From: VFKU01 sp964620045
GTDB taxonomy: Bacteria; Hydrogenedentota; Hydrogenedentia; Hydrogenedentales; GCA-2746185
Length of the DNA stretch: 64,000 nt
Reading direction: 5' to 3'
Assembly: GCA_964620045.1 (NCBI GenBank)
Contig: CAZUJL010000005.1
Span: 1 to 64,000, forward strand
In this document: positions 1-7,179 of the stretch, one piece after another
Numbering within the stretch: the stretch's first letter is position 1
How the letters are laid out: every line of letters starts with the position of its first letter
The notes under the pieces: generated by a model
The model's input: the letters and a program-made list of their open reading frames with translations, nothing else
Told to the model about the DNA's origin: nothing
Database searches by the model: none
Made by a program: the position numbers and the translations under genes

Positions 1-786
1 GATGCCGACGGGGCCCCCGGCAAAGGCCCTGCCAACTATCTGCACCCAATCTACGGCCTGTATGGCGAGCAAATTACGGGCGATAGCCCCTCGCAATGGT
101 CCGGCGCGCCCGGCCTGCACTGGGCCTGGTCCAAGGTCGGCTGCGACGACGGCGTGGCCGATATCTCGGCGGGCGAGGGGGGCCGCCGGATCTTCGAACG
201 CCTGGTCTCTGCCCACGAAATCGAGGCCGGCATGGAGCTGGTCGTCCAAAACGTGTGGGTGATCGGCCCTCTGGAGCACGCTCAAGTCATTGAAAGCATT
301 GCATTTATTATTGGCCCCGTGAAGGACGCCCGGCGCCAGATCGACGTCGATGTGCTGCTGCGCAGTGTATCCACAGGCAAAATCTATCTGGAAGGCAGCA
401 TTCCCGGATCTGGGCTTGAGCTGACGTTAAATCCAGAGCGGCCGGATTGGGGATTCACCGGCGCTGGAATGACGTTGGAACAGTCCTCGAAACCCACCCT
501 CGCCCCGTGGATCGTGGCTAGTTATCGCGACGACCGCCGCTCCACGCGCTCCGGGGTCGCAATCCTGCAGGACTCCCGCAACCCCGGCTTTGCGAATCCG
601 AACTGGCTCGTGGAGTCCGCGGAACGGGTCGTGGGGGGCGTCCCCCCATCAGTAAAAGCCGAACTTAAGCCCGGAGACTTCCTGCAGTTCCGGTACCGGA
701 TGATCCTCCATCACCTGTCCGGCTCCAAGATGGAAATGACGGGTGCCTACGCCCAGTTCATGGCCGAAGGCCAGCAGGGACGCTGA
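1..786 (+). CDS. DUF6807 (PmoA-like) family protein, 3' part
   Basis: The frame is open from the first base, so the gene begins upstream of the window; about 261 codons are visible. Near the left edge the residues NYLHPIYGLYGEQIT followed by GLHWAWSKV resemble the family signature (xHPlYgxxGexlT ... GxxWAW) of DUF6807/PmoA-like proteins, which in planctomycete-type bacteria accompany sugar and sulfatase loci and have no proven reaction. The rest reads as beta-rich (GVAILQDSRNPGFANPNWLVES; a C-terminal LQFRYRMILHH strand), also family-like. The usual His-His pair before the GLxWAW segment is not seen here; QWSGAP stands in its place. Assignment rests on pattern recognition and could be a distant relative. 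Confidence 0.6.
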   Translation, partial: DADGAPGKGPANYLHPIYGLYGEQITGDSPSQWSGAPGLHWAWSKVGCDDGVADISAGEGGRRIFERLVSAHEIEAGMELVVQNVWVIGPLEHAQVIESIAFIIGPVKDARRQIDVDVLLRSVSTGKIYLEGSIPGSGLELTLNPERPDWGFTGAGMTLEQSSKPTLAPWIVASYRDDRRSTRSGVAILQDSRNPGFANPNWLVESAERVVGGVPPSVKAELKPGDFLQFRYRMILHHLSGSKMEMTGAYAQFMAEGQQGR

Positions 787-923
787 TAAAATTTTTCGCA
801 GATAAAGAAATGATCTAGGGGGCAACCGTGTTTAGGAGCTTGAAGCCGTAGGAATACCTATTTGAAATCAGTAGAAAAACGGTACACAACCAACCGGACG
901 GATCGCGTCGAACGGGGGCCTCT

Positions 924-1691
924 ATGAAGTCGAAATTCTACTGGAAGAAGCGCAGCACCGAAGCCCATCCCTTCGACCTCCCCCAAAAGATCAGTGAAAG
1001 CTTAGAAGGCTGTCGCAAGCATGCCGACAGCGACTCCGGTTCCAAACCCGCCATCCGCTATATCTGGATCCATCTGACCCACGAAGGCCTCCGCCACGGC
1101 CAGCCCGCCCAGGAAAGCACCCTCAATCTCGAAGACTGGCTCAATGTTATCGACGAGTCCGCCTCGCTGGGCGCGGAGTGGATCGTGATTTATGTCGGCT
1201 CATCGTTGAACCAGGCGCCGATCGTGTGGGATCTCTGCAAATGGGCCCAGGAAACCCACCATTTGAACGTGGGCCTGCACCTCACCTGCGACTGCCTGAC
1301 CGATGAGGACATTGACCGCCTGTCCATGCTGGATCGGCAGAAGACCTATCTCGTAGCCGACGGCAACTGCAGCCACGCGCTGAGCGTGTTCGAAGCCCGT
1401 GGCGTAAACGTCCGCAAATCCGATCTGCACCTGCGCGACAAGTTCACGCGCTGCTCCAAGCCCGCCGATATCGCGTGCGTCAGCGCCGACGGCCAGATGT
1501 TTAGCTGCGGCCTCGTGCTCGGCGAAACGGAATTCGCACTGGGCCCCGTGCAGGAGCGGCGCATGAGCGATGTGCTCGGCGATACCGGCTTGCCCCACGC
1601 CATCGAAGACGCGCTGCGCTTCCCGACGCGCGGCTGCGAAGGCTGCCCGCCCTACGTGGCCGAGCAAGTCACCGGAATGGCGCAGCGCTGA
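924..1691 (+). CDS. radical-SAM-fold protein lacking the CxxxCxxC motif, with SPASM-like cysteines
   Basis: 255 aa with an ATG start. The N-terminal two thirds read like a radical SAM half-barrel: strand RYIWIHLT at about 45-52, then an LGAEWIVIYVG strand where GGEP normally lies (about 82-92), then LNVGLHLTCDC. Where CxxxCxxC should bind the AdoMet [4Fe-4S] cluster there is THEGLRHG (52-59), with no cysteine. The C-terminus keeps a SPASM/twitch-like cysteine set: C177, C185, C195 and a CEGC pair at 238-241. It may be a catalytically dead scaffold, a partner of a true radical SAM enzyme, or a protein using only the auxiliary cluster. No such partner is visible in the window. The hairpin at 1719-1751 lies just downstream. 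Confidence 0.55.
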   Translation: MKSKFYWKKRSTEAHPFDLPQKISESLEGCRKHADSDSGSKPAIRYIWIHLTHEGLRHGQPAQESTLNLEDWLNVIDESASLGAEWIVIYVGSSLNQAPIVWDLCKWAQETHHLNVGLHLTCDCLTDEDIDRLSMLDRQKTYLVADGNCSHALSVFEARGVNVRKSDLHLRDKFTRCSKPADIACVSADGQMFSCGLVLGETEFALGPVQERRMSDVLGDTGLPHAIEDALRFPTRGCEGCPPYVAEQVTGMAQR

Positions 1692-1718
1692 GCGCCAAAT
1701 TCTCTTCTGTATTCATCG

Positions 1719-1755
1719 CGCGCGTCCGTTGCTTGACTTGCCGGACGCGCGTTTG
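1719..1755 (+). terminator. hairpin terminator overlapping the tRNA promoter
   Basis: A perfect 10-bp stem, CGCGCGTCCG (1719-1728) with CGGACGCGCG (1742-1751), is followed by TTTGTT. It lies 28 bases after the stop codon of the 924-1691 gene. The loop contains TTGACT (1733-1738), the probable -35 box of the tRNA genes. Confidence 0.6.
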
Positions 1756-1761
1756 TTAACC
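1733..1761 (+). promoter_or_regulatory. probable sigma-70-type promoter for tRNA-Gly/tRNA-Lys
   Basis: TTGACT at 1733-1738 is separated by 17 bp from TTAACC at 1756-1761, and the first tRNA base is at 1776. The -35 box is good; the -10 box is a poor match. Position relative to the tRNA is the main support. Confidence 0.4.
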
Positions 1762-1774
1762 TCTTCGTCTACCG

Positions 1775-1850
<76 letters not shown>

Positions 1851-1857
1851 TTCCTCT

Positions 1858-1933
1858 GGGTCGTTAGCTCAGCCGGTAGAGCAGGTGACTCTTAATCACA
1901 AGGTCGGAGGTTCGACTCCTCCACGACCCACCA
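1858..1933 (+). tRNA. tRNA-Lys (anticodon CTT)
   Basis: Acceptor stem GGGTCGT (1858-1864) pairs with ACGACCC (1923-1929); discriminator A and an encoded CCA follow. The anticodon loop CTCTTAA gives CTT at 1891-1893. Only 7 bases separate it from tRNA-Gly, so the two are probably co-transcribed. Confidence 0.97.
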
Positions 1934-1950
1934 GTTTTAATCATATTTTA

Positions 1951-1989
1951 CGCGCAGTCGGTGAAAACCGGCTGCGCGATTTTCGTTTT
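1951..1989 (+). terminator. Rho-independent terminator of the tRNA pair
   Basis: A 12-bp stem (1951-1962 with 1967-1978, one G-T wobble) is closed by a GAAA tetraloop and followed by ATTTTCGTTTT. It lies 17 bases after tRNA-Lys. I see nothing else definite between here and the gene starting at 2251. Confidence 0.75.
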
Positions 1990-2250
1990 AGGCGACTCTG
2001 CAGGTGACAAAAATCCACACCTTCGAAGAATCGCCATGAGCGGTGAGTTCAAAGATATCGTCTCGTCGCAATCCAAAGGAAAACTCCATACAGTATTTCG
2101 GAATTAAAAGCTTTGGCCGAGTCGCACTAAGAAAACCAACTTTGTTTGAGTGCGAAGCCTACATGCCAGTGTAAACACAATCTGAGCACTTGGCTTTTGT
2201 AAATTCATATGCTATTACACATGGCGTTCGGTATCCGGAGGCAACATATT

Positions 2251-2604
2251 ATGGACAAGTCGCTGGAGGAGTTGCAGGCAGACAACGAACGGCTGCAGGC
2301 AGAAATAAATTCTCTCCGCCACGAGCGCGACGATGATCAGATGGGAGGCATGAGCGCCCAAATGGGTGCTGGTCTTCTCGCGGGGATATTGGGACTTGTG
2401 ATCATTATCGAAGCGCTGATGTCCGTTTTGGGAAAGCAGCCAGTTATAAAAGGTCTATTGGCATGGTTGATTCTCGGTGGGGGTTGCTTATATCTGTTGG
2501 GTTTTTTTGTCGTGTTGGTAATGGACCGGGGGCGCGGAATCACGATCGAAGGTAAGGGATCTCCATTGGGCGGCGAGGGGAAGATAAACATACCTCCAAA
2601 ATAG
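2251..2604 (+). CDS. small membrane protein with N-terminal coiled coil
   Basis: 117 aa, not recognised. The start at 2251 is preferred over upstream in-frame ATGs because GGAGG lies at 2237-2241, nine bases before it. Residues 1-30 (MDKSLEELQADNERLQAEIN...) form a charged heptad-like coiled coil. Two hydrophobic segments follow (AGLLAGILGLVIIIEALM and LAWLILGGGCLYLLGFFVVLVM), then a short Gly-rich polar tail (GEGKINIPPK). Base composition is lower in GC than the surrounding genes. Function cannot be assigned. Confidence 0.6.
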   Translation: MDKSLEELQADNERLQAEINSLRHERDDDQMGGMSAQMGAGLLAGILGLVIIIEALMSVLGKQPVIKGLLAWLILGGGCLYLLGFFVVLVMDRGRGITIEGKGSPLGGEGKINIPPK

Positions 2605-2642
2605 TCACTTATTTCCTATATTGGCCTGTTTAAAAGTGACTA
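2602..2642. terminator. weak inverted repeat after the small membrane gene
   Basis: TAGTCACTT (2602-2610, containing the stop codon) pairs perfectly with AAGTGACTA (2634-2642) across a 23-base loop. There is no T run, so it is a weak terminator candidate for either converging gene. Confidence 0.35.
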
Positions 2643-2677
2643 GCCACTAATAGTTGTTCCGCCGTTTCTTTTCCCCT

Positions 2678-3397
2678 CTACTTAAAGACTGTCTTAAGCA
2701 AGTCCGTCGCGCGGGCCGCCGGGTCTTGCCGGATTCGTTTTTCTTCCTGGCCCACCATGTAAAAGAGACCGTCGAGCGCCTTGCCGACGGTGTACTTCTC
2801 GACATTGCCGTCGGCCAGTCCGCTGACAAAAGGCAATCCCGACGCCTGCTTTGCGAACGCGTTGTATTTTTCCATCACCTGATACTGCGCCATCGTCTGC
2901 CGCACGTGCGGCAAGAAGGCCTCGGTGAGGCGTTCGCGCGTGTGCTCGTTGAGGTAGTCCGTGGCGGCGGTGTCGCTGCCTTTGAGAATGCCGCGCGCGT
3001 CGTCAATCGTCATTTCCGTGATCGCCTTCACGAAAATATCCTTCGCAAGCGGCGCCGCTTGCTCCGCCGCGCGATTCATGCTCAACACGAACTCGTCCAT
3101 CTGCGGACCATACCCCGCCGCGCGTAGTGGACCTGCGACGCGCTCCACGGTTTTGGGTAGCGGGATCTTGATGTTCTTGTTGGTGAAATAGCCGTCGTCT
3201 TTCCCGACCAGCACGATCGTGCGATCGATGCCGACCGTGAGCGCCTCTTTCAATCCATCGGCGATTTTGGTTTCGGGCAGCGCGGTCGAAGATTTTTTAA
3301 GCCCGAGGCGCTGCAGAAAACCACCGTCGTCTTGTGCCCACGTCGCGGTGGCGAACAGCAATACGAACCCAACAAGTAGCACGTGGCGTCGACGCAT
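2678..3397 (-). CDS. DUF4197 family secreted protein
   Basis: 239 aa from ATG at 3397, chosen for the GGGAGGTG ribosome site just upstream and because it leads directly into a signal peptide (MRRRHVLLVGFVLLFATATWA). The body matches DUF4197: IADGLKEALTVGIDRTI near the start, a TNKNIKIPLPKTVERVAGPLR segment, the Asp/Glu-rich AITEMTIDDARGILKG, and the terminal GLFYMVGQEEKRIRQDPAARATDLLKTVF. Family members are mostly helical periplasmic proteins of unknown role. The length is typical. No partner gene is evident. Confidence 0.85.
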   Translation of the reverse strand: MRRRHVLLVGFVLLFATATWAQDDGGFLQRLGLKKSSTALPETKIADGLKEALTVGIDRTIVLVGKDDGYFTNKNIKIPLPKTVERVAGPLRAAGYGPQMDEFVLSMNRAAEQAAPLAKDIFVKAITEMTIDDARGILKGSDTAATDYLNEHTRERLTEAFLPHVRQTMAQYQVMEKYNAFAKQASGLPFVSGLADGNVEKYTVGKALDGLFYMVGQEEKRIRQDPAARATDLLKTVFK

Positions 3398-3448
3398 ATA
3401 CGCACCTCCCGCGGCGGTCGCAGCCGCGAGACTCAAGTATACGCCTGA

Positions 3449-3988
3449 TTACGCGCGCATCATGGGGAATGGGCTAAGCGGATGCCGCAGCGCATAGGCC
3501 GTGAGGTTCTTGGCCAGTAGTGTGTGGAAACCCGCGTTCGGGAATGTGCGCCTTACCGTTTTAATGAACGCGCCGCTGACGCCGGAACGCATTATTCCAA
3601 GCGAGAGATCGACAAGGTCCGCGCGCCGGAAGTGCTCGACGATTGCCCCGTGCTCACCTCGATACGGCGTGAGTTTGTGGTGCCACACGATGAGTTCGGT
3701 CACGAGCGGCTTCAACCCCGGCCGGCCGGTTTCGTCGAGATACGCGCACGCCGCCGCGGCCGACGGCTCCAAGTACGCACCGTTCCCGCTGAGCACGAAA
3801 TCCAGATCGTGAAAGAATCCGGCCACGTTCAGCGCGTCAAGATCGACACGGCCTTCGCCGTTCAGAAATAACGCGAAATTCAGCATGCGGTAAACGTGGT
3901 TTCGATACGCATCATGCCGCGCGCCAATCCGCTCGCGGTATCGGTCGAACAACTGGTCAGTTTCGGCGAATTGGAGGACGACATCCAT
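3449..3988 (-). CDS. HD-domain (phosphohydrolase-like) protein
   Basis: 179 aa. The order of motifs fits an HD-type metal-dependent hydrolase fold: a first His in YRNHVYRML (about residue 30), the HD pair in VAGFFHDLDFVL (about 59-60), a helix with WHHKLTPY, and a later Asp in FRRADLVDLSLG. HD proteins hydrolyse phosphate esters of nucleotides or other small molecules; the substrate here is unknown. It is transcribed in the same direction as the DUF4197 gene, whose start is 51 bases downstream, so the two may share a transcript, although nothing functional links them. Confidence 0.6.
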   Translation of the reverse strand: MDVVLQFAETDQLFDRYRERIGARHDAYRNHVYRMLNFALFLNGEGRVDLDALNVAGFFHDLDFVLSGNGAYLEPSAAAACAYLDETGRPGLKPLVTELIVWHHKLTPYRGEHGAIVEHFRRADLVDLSLGIMRSGVSGAFIKTVRRTFPNAGFHTLLAKNLTAYALRHPLSPFPMMRA

Positions 3989-4077
3989 CAGAAGACTCTA
4001 GCAAATCCGCCCGTTTCCTTCTTCGCCACCCAATCCAGTACGATTCGCAGCTTACTCGCTGGAGCTATGCTCGTTGA

Positions 4078-5757
4078 ATGGACCTTGAACCGTCTTTAGT
4101 GTCCGAAGTGGACTCCGACGCCGCGCCCGATGCGCCGGTCAGCTTCGTCCGCAAATGGATTCCGCTCTTCGTCATGAGCCTCGCGCTCGTGATCATGCTG
4201 CTCGACACGACCATCCTCAACGTCACCATGCGCGCCATCATCACCGACCTCGGCACCACGCTCCAGAGTTTCCAGTGGGTCGTCACCGCGTATTCGCTGA
4301 TGCTCGCCTCGTTCACCATCACCGGCGGACGCCTCGGCGACATCTTCGGCCGCCGCCGGATTTTCGTGATCGGCTCCGTCATTTTTGCCACCGGCTCCTT
4401 CGTCACCTCGATGAGCACCTCCGTCGGCGTCATGATTTTCGGCGAAGCGATCATCGCCGGCGCCGGCGCCGCCCTCATGCTGCCCGCCACCGCCACGCTC
4501 CTGCGCACGAGTTACCACGGCCACGATCGGCGTCTGGCCTTCGGCGTCTGGGGCGCGATTGCGGCCGCCGCCGCCGCGCTCGGCCCACTTGTCGGCGGCT
4601 GGCTCACCACGCACTACAGTTGGCGCTGGGCCTTCCGCATCAACGTCTTCGTCGTGATTCTGCTCGTGATCGGCTCGCGCCTCATCGCGGAGACCGCCGT
4701 GCGCCGCGACCGCCGCACGCTGGACTACGTCGGCGTGTTCCTCTCCGCGCTCGGCCTGTTCTGCCTCGTGTTCGGTTTCATCGAAGCCTCCACCTACGGC
4801 TGGTGGCACGAGAAACAGCCCTTCGCGTTTTTCGGCCGGGAGTTCGAATTCGGCGGCTACTCCGCCACGCCGTTCTTCATCGCCGCCGGGATCATCGTGC
4901 TCTGCGCATTCGCCGCGTGGGAGCAGCACATGAAATCCACCGGCCGCGTGCCCCTGATCTCCATGTCACTCTTCCGCAACACGCTCTTCGTCACGGGCAC
5001 CTCCATCTCCGCCATCGTAGCGCTCGGGCAGGCGGGGCTCAGCTTCTCCGTGCCCGTCTACCTGCAAGCCGTGCTAAAGCTCGACCCCCTGCAAACCGGC
5101 ATGGCGCTCGTCCCGCTCACCGCCGCCATCCTCGTCGCCGCGCCGCTCTCCGCCATGCTCAGCCGCCACATCAAACCCAAGCGCATCATCCAGGTCGGCA
5201 TCCTGCTCGACGCCGCCGGCTTCCTCGTCATGCGCCAAAGCCTGCACCTCGGCGCCTCCCCGTGGGACCTCGCCCCCGGCATGGCACTCTTCGGCTTCGG
5301 CATGGGCCTCATGATCGCGCAGACCAGCAACCTCGCGCTCTCTTCCGTCAGCGCCGACGACACCGGCGAAGCCTCCGGCGTGAACGCCACCATGCGCCTC
5401 ACCGGCTCCGCGCTCGGCTCCGCGATGCTCGGCGCCATCATGCTCTCCGCGCTCGCGGGCAACCTCGTGCACGGCGTCGAGGCCAGCACCGTGATCCCCG
5501 ACGGCCTCAAACCCCCAATCGCGCACGCCGTCGAAAAACGCGCCGCCGCCTTCGAATTCGGCGATGGGGGAGACAACATCACGAAATCGCCACTGTCCGA
5601 ACCCATCAAAGACGAACTGCACGCCCTCAGCAACGCCGCCACCGTCGACGCCGGCCGCACCGCCCTCGGCTACGGCGCCGCCTTCGTCCTCACCGCGCTC
5701 CTCGTCTCCCTCAAACTCCCCTCCAAGAAAATCTCCGAACTCGAAGCGCCGGTATAA
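4078..5757 (+). CDS. MFS drug/solute:H+ antiporter, DHA2 (EmrB/QacA) type
   Basis: 559 aa, the size of 14-helix DHA2 transporters. TM1 contains the family pattern LDTTILNVTMRAI. Motif A is GRLGDIFGRRR between TM2 and TM3. The motif-C-like GPLVGGWLTTHYSWRWAFRINV lies at TM5 to TM6. A large periplasmic loop precedes the last helix (about 455-525), as in QacA-type proteins. It probably exports a hydrophobic compound using the proton gradient. No MarR/TetR regulator or membrane-fusion partner is adjacent. The first ATG is used; a GTG about 20 bases later is possible. Confidence 0.88.
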   Translation: MDLEPSLVSEVDSDAAPDAPVSFVRKWIPLFVMSLALVIMLLDTTILNVTMRAIITDLGTTLQSFQWVVTAYSLMLASFTITGGRLGDIFGRRRIFVIGSVIFATGSFVTSMSTSVGVMIFGEAIIAGAGAALMLPATATLLRTSYHGHDRRLAFGVWGAIAAAAAALGPLVGGWLTTHYSWRWAFRINVFVVILLVIGSRLIAETAVRRDRRTLDYVGVFLSALGLFCLVFGFIEASTYGWWHEKQPFAFFGREFEFGGYSATPFFIAAGIIVLCAFAAWEQHMKSTGRVPLISMSLFRNTLFVTGTSISAIVALGQAGLSFSVPVYLQAVLKLDPLQTGMALVPLTAAILVAAPLSAMLSRHIKPKRIIQVGILLDAAGFLVMRQSLHLGASPWDLAPGMALFGFGMGLMIAQTSNLALSSVSADDTGEASGVNATMRLTGSALGSAMLGAIMLSALAGNLVHGVEASTVIPDGLKPPIAHAVEKRAAAFEFGDGGDNITKSPLSEPIKDELHALSNAATVDAGRTALGYGAAFVLTALLVSLKLPSKKISELEAPV

Positions 5758-5771
5758 GGGTCTTAATGTGG

Positions 5772-5790
5772 AAGCGGCGTCTCGCCGCTT
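5772..5790. repeat. short palindromic repeat, family B, copy 1
   Basis: AAGCGGCG-TCT-CGCCGCTT forms a perfect 8-bp stem with a 3-nt loop. It is preceded by TAATGTGG, the same context as the second copy at 9534-9552; the loops differ (TCT/TCC). The two copies lie near the outer edges of the REP/RHS island. Confidence 0.7.
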
Positions 5791-5821
5791 GCCGACTACA
5801 GCGTTGCGACGGACGGTCCTT

Positions 5822-5843
5822 AAATAGGGACAGCCACCTATTT
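5822..5843 (+). repeat. REP-like palindrome, copy 1
   Basis: AAATAGG (5822-5828), loop GACAGCCA, CCTATTT (5837-5843): a perfect 7-bp stem. It contains the stop codon of the transposase gene and is inverted relative to copy 2, so copies 1 and 2 bracket that gene. Confidence 0.8.
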
Positions 5844-6521
5844 CGTGATCTTCTTGCGTCTCACAGGCCGTCCGACGGGCATCGCGCGTAGCCGACGGCC
5901 AAGCCGATGTTCGAGTTTGCTCAGAAACGAGTCGCTCCCCAGAGGCCGTCCGGTATGCGTGTGTCCTCGCAGTGCCGCCCGGATGAGCTTGTCGTCGGGC
6001 TGCGTCAACACTTCCTTCCAGTTCAGATCTGCACACGTTTCCCGCCACCACGCCAAATCCAGAAGCCCGGCGTTGTCCTGCTGCCCCGTATGTGCCGCGG
6101 CACTCGACCAATGGTAGACCCACGGCGCCCGCGTCATCCGCGCGCGGACGGGATTGCGCTCGACATACCGAAGCGCCGCGATCGTGTGCGCATCGTCCAT
6201 CGCGCAGGAATGGAAGCGACCCTGCCACAAATGCCCCGTGCGGCCATGCAAATGGTTGATGCGCTGCGTGAAGATGAAGTGTGCTCGACCGATCGCGAGA
6301 TGCAACGAGTCTTCCCGCGCCGGCACGGCGATGAGGTGGACATGGTTGGTCATCAGGCAGTAGCCAAGCACCCGCACCCCGTGCTTGCCGCATTGTGTTC
6401 GCAATACGTCCAAATACGCGACACGATCGTCATTGACAAAGAACACGTCTTGCCGATTGTTTCCGCGCTGAGTAACATGGTGAGCAACACCCGGAATGAC
6501 TACGCGCGCTTGTCTAGGCAT
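5838..6521 (-). CDS. rayT: REP-associated tyrosine transposase (Y1/HUH, RAYT)
   Basis: 227 aa from ATG at 6521, which gives the family-typical N-terminus MPRQARVVIPGVAHHVTQRG. The HUH metal motif is TNHVHLI (H60, H62), and the catalytic tyrosine is probably Y119 in LRYVERNPVRARM. A basic tail follows (HRLGRRLRA ... RRKK). RAYTs nick single-stranded DNA at REP hairpins and are thought to spread them. The gene is bracketed by inverted REP copies 1 and 2, and its TAG stop lies inside copy 1. An ATG at 6533 is an alternative start; neither has a good ribosome site. Confidence 0.9.
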   Translation of the reverse strand: MPRQARVVIPGVAHHVTQRGNNRQDVFFVNDDRVAYLDVLRTQCGKHGVRVLGYCLMTNHVHLIAVPAREDSLHLAIGRAHFIFTQRINHLHGRTGHLWQGRFHSCAMDDAHTIAALRYVERNPVRARMTRAPWVYHWSSAAAHTGQQDNAGLLDLAWWRETCADLNWKEVLTQPDDKLIRAALRGHTHTGRPLGSDSFLSKLEHRLGRRLRAMPVGRPVRRKKITK

Positions 6522-6586
6522 GGGAGTAAGCATATCATCGACACTGCTTTGTTTAAAATACACTGCTGCCACGGATACCTGAGTTC

Positions 6587-6609
6587 AAATAGGTGGCTGT
6601 CCCTAGTTT
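6587..6609 (-). repeat. REP-like palindrome, copy 2 (inverted)
   Basis: On the + strand: AAATAGG (6587-6593), loop TGGCTGTC, then CCTAGTTT, the stem partner with one inserted G. It lies upstream of the transposase start, in inverse orientation to copy 1. Confidence 0.75.
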
Positions 6610-6628
6610 CCCCACTTAGAGCCTAACA

Positions 6629-7063
6629 GTGGGGGGCGAAATTTTGTTCTTTCCATTTACATACGGTTACGAGCCTGATGATAATTACTGGCCTACAATT
6701 TGGGAGATTGAGGTTGGTATCGCTGGGATAATTATGGCTAATTTTGGAAAACTCAAGGAAATGACTGATTCGGAACTCGAAACAACTTTAAAAGACCAAG
6801 TGATAAGGGCTTGGGGTTTTCCGCCTCCCGAACTACGGATTTTGGATGCAGAAGCGACCCTCGGGAGTTTTTTAAAACTACAACTTCCTCATATACGAGC
6901 CTTTCTTTCTACTGAAACGGACAATCTTAGGCTGAGACCAAATGAAAGGTTAAAAGCATCGTTAGATAGTTCACCGAATTTTCAACGCTACATTCAGCAA
7001 CGAAGTGAAAAAACGCGAAGGCTGATGGACTCTTTTCGTGAAACCTACAAGAATGATGAATAA
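6629..7063 (+). CDS. AT-rich orphan gene between two REP copies, unknown
   Basis: 144 codons from GTG at 6629; an internal ATG at 6734 (MANFGKLKEMTDSELE) is another possible start. The frame is closed by a stop at 6617, so the N-terminus may have been cut at REP copy 2. The product is soluble-looking and helical with charged stretches (NERLKASLDSSPNFQRYIQQ) and no recognised motif. Its base composition is far more AT-rich than its neighbours, and it lies exactly between REP copies 2 and 3, suggesting acquired DNA, perhaps the remains of a small RHS-linked or immunity-type gene. Confidence 0.4.
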   Translation: MGGEILFFPFTYGYEPDDNYWPTIWEIEVGIAGIIMANFGKLKEMTDSELETTLKDQVIRAWGFPPPELRILDAEATLGSFLKLQLPHIRAFLSTETDNLRLRPNERLKASLDSSPNFQRYIQQRSEKTRRLMDSFRETYKNDE

Positions 7064-7086
7064 GCAATCTAGGAAAAATAATAGAC

Positions 7087-7108
7087 AAATGGGAACAGCC
7101 ACCCATTT
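7087..7108 (+). repeat. REP-like palindrome, copy 3
   Basis: AAATGGG (7087-7093), loop AACAGCCA, CCCATTT (7102-7108): a perfect 7-bp stem. Relative to copy 1, an A-T pair has become G-C on both arms, which supports selection for the hairpin. Confidence 0.8.
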
Positions 7109-7179
7109 CCCTCGTACGCCACAGTGCGAGCAACACGATTCAGGCGACGTACGGCTACACCTACGACGCCGGGGACAAT

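Noticed and set aside
2602..2642. Inverted repeat taken as a REP copy because of the CCTAT-like loop.
   Set aside because: Stem and loop differ from the REP consensus; treated as a weak separate hairpin.
4155..5891. 578-codon plus-strand frame overlapping the DHA2 transporter in another frame.
   Set aside because: His/Arg/Pro-rich product caused by codon bias; the transporter frame has all MFS motifs.
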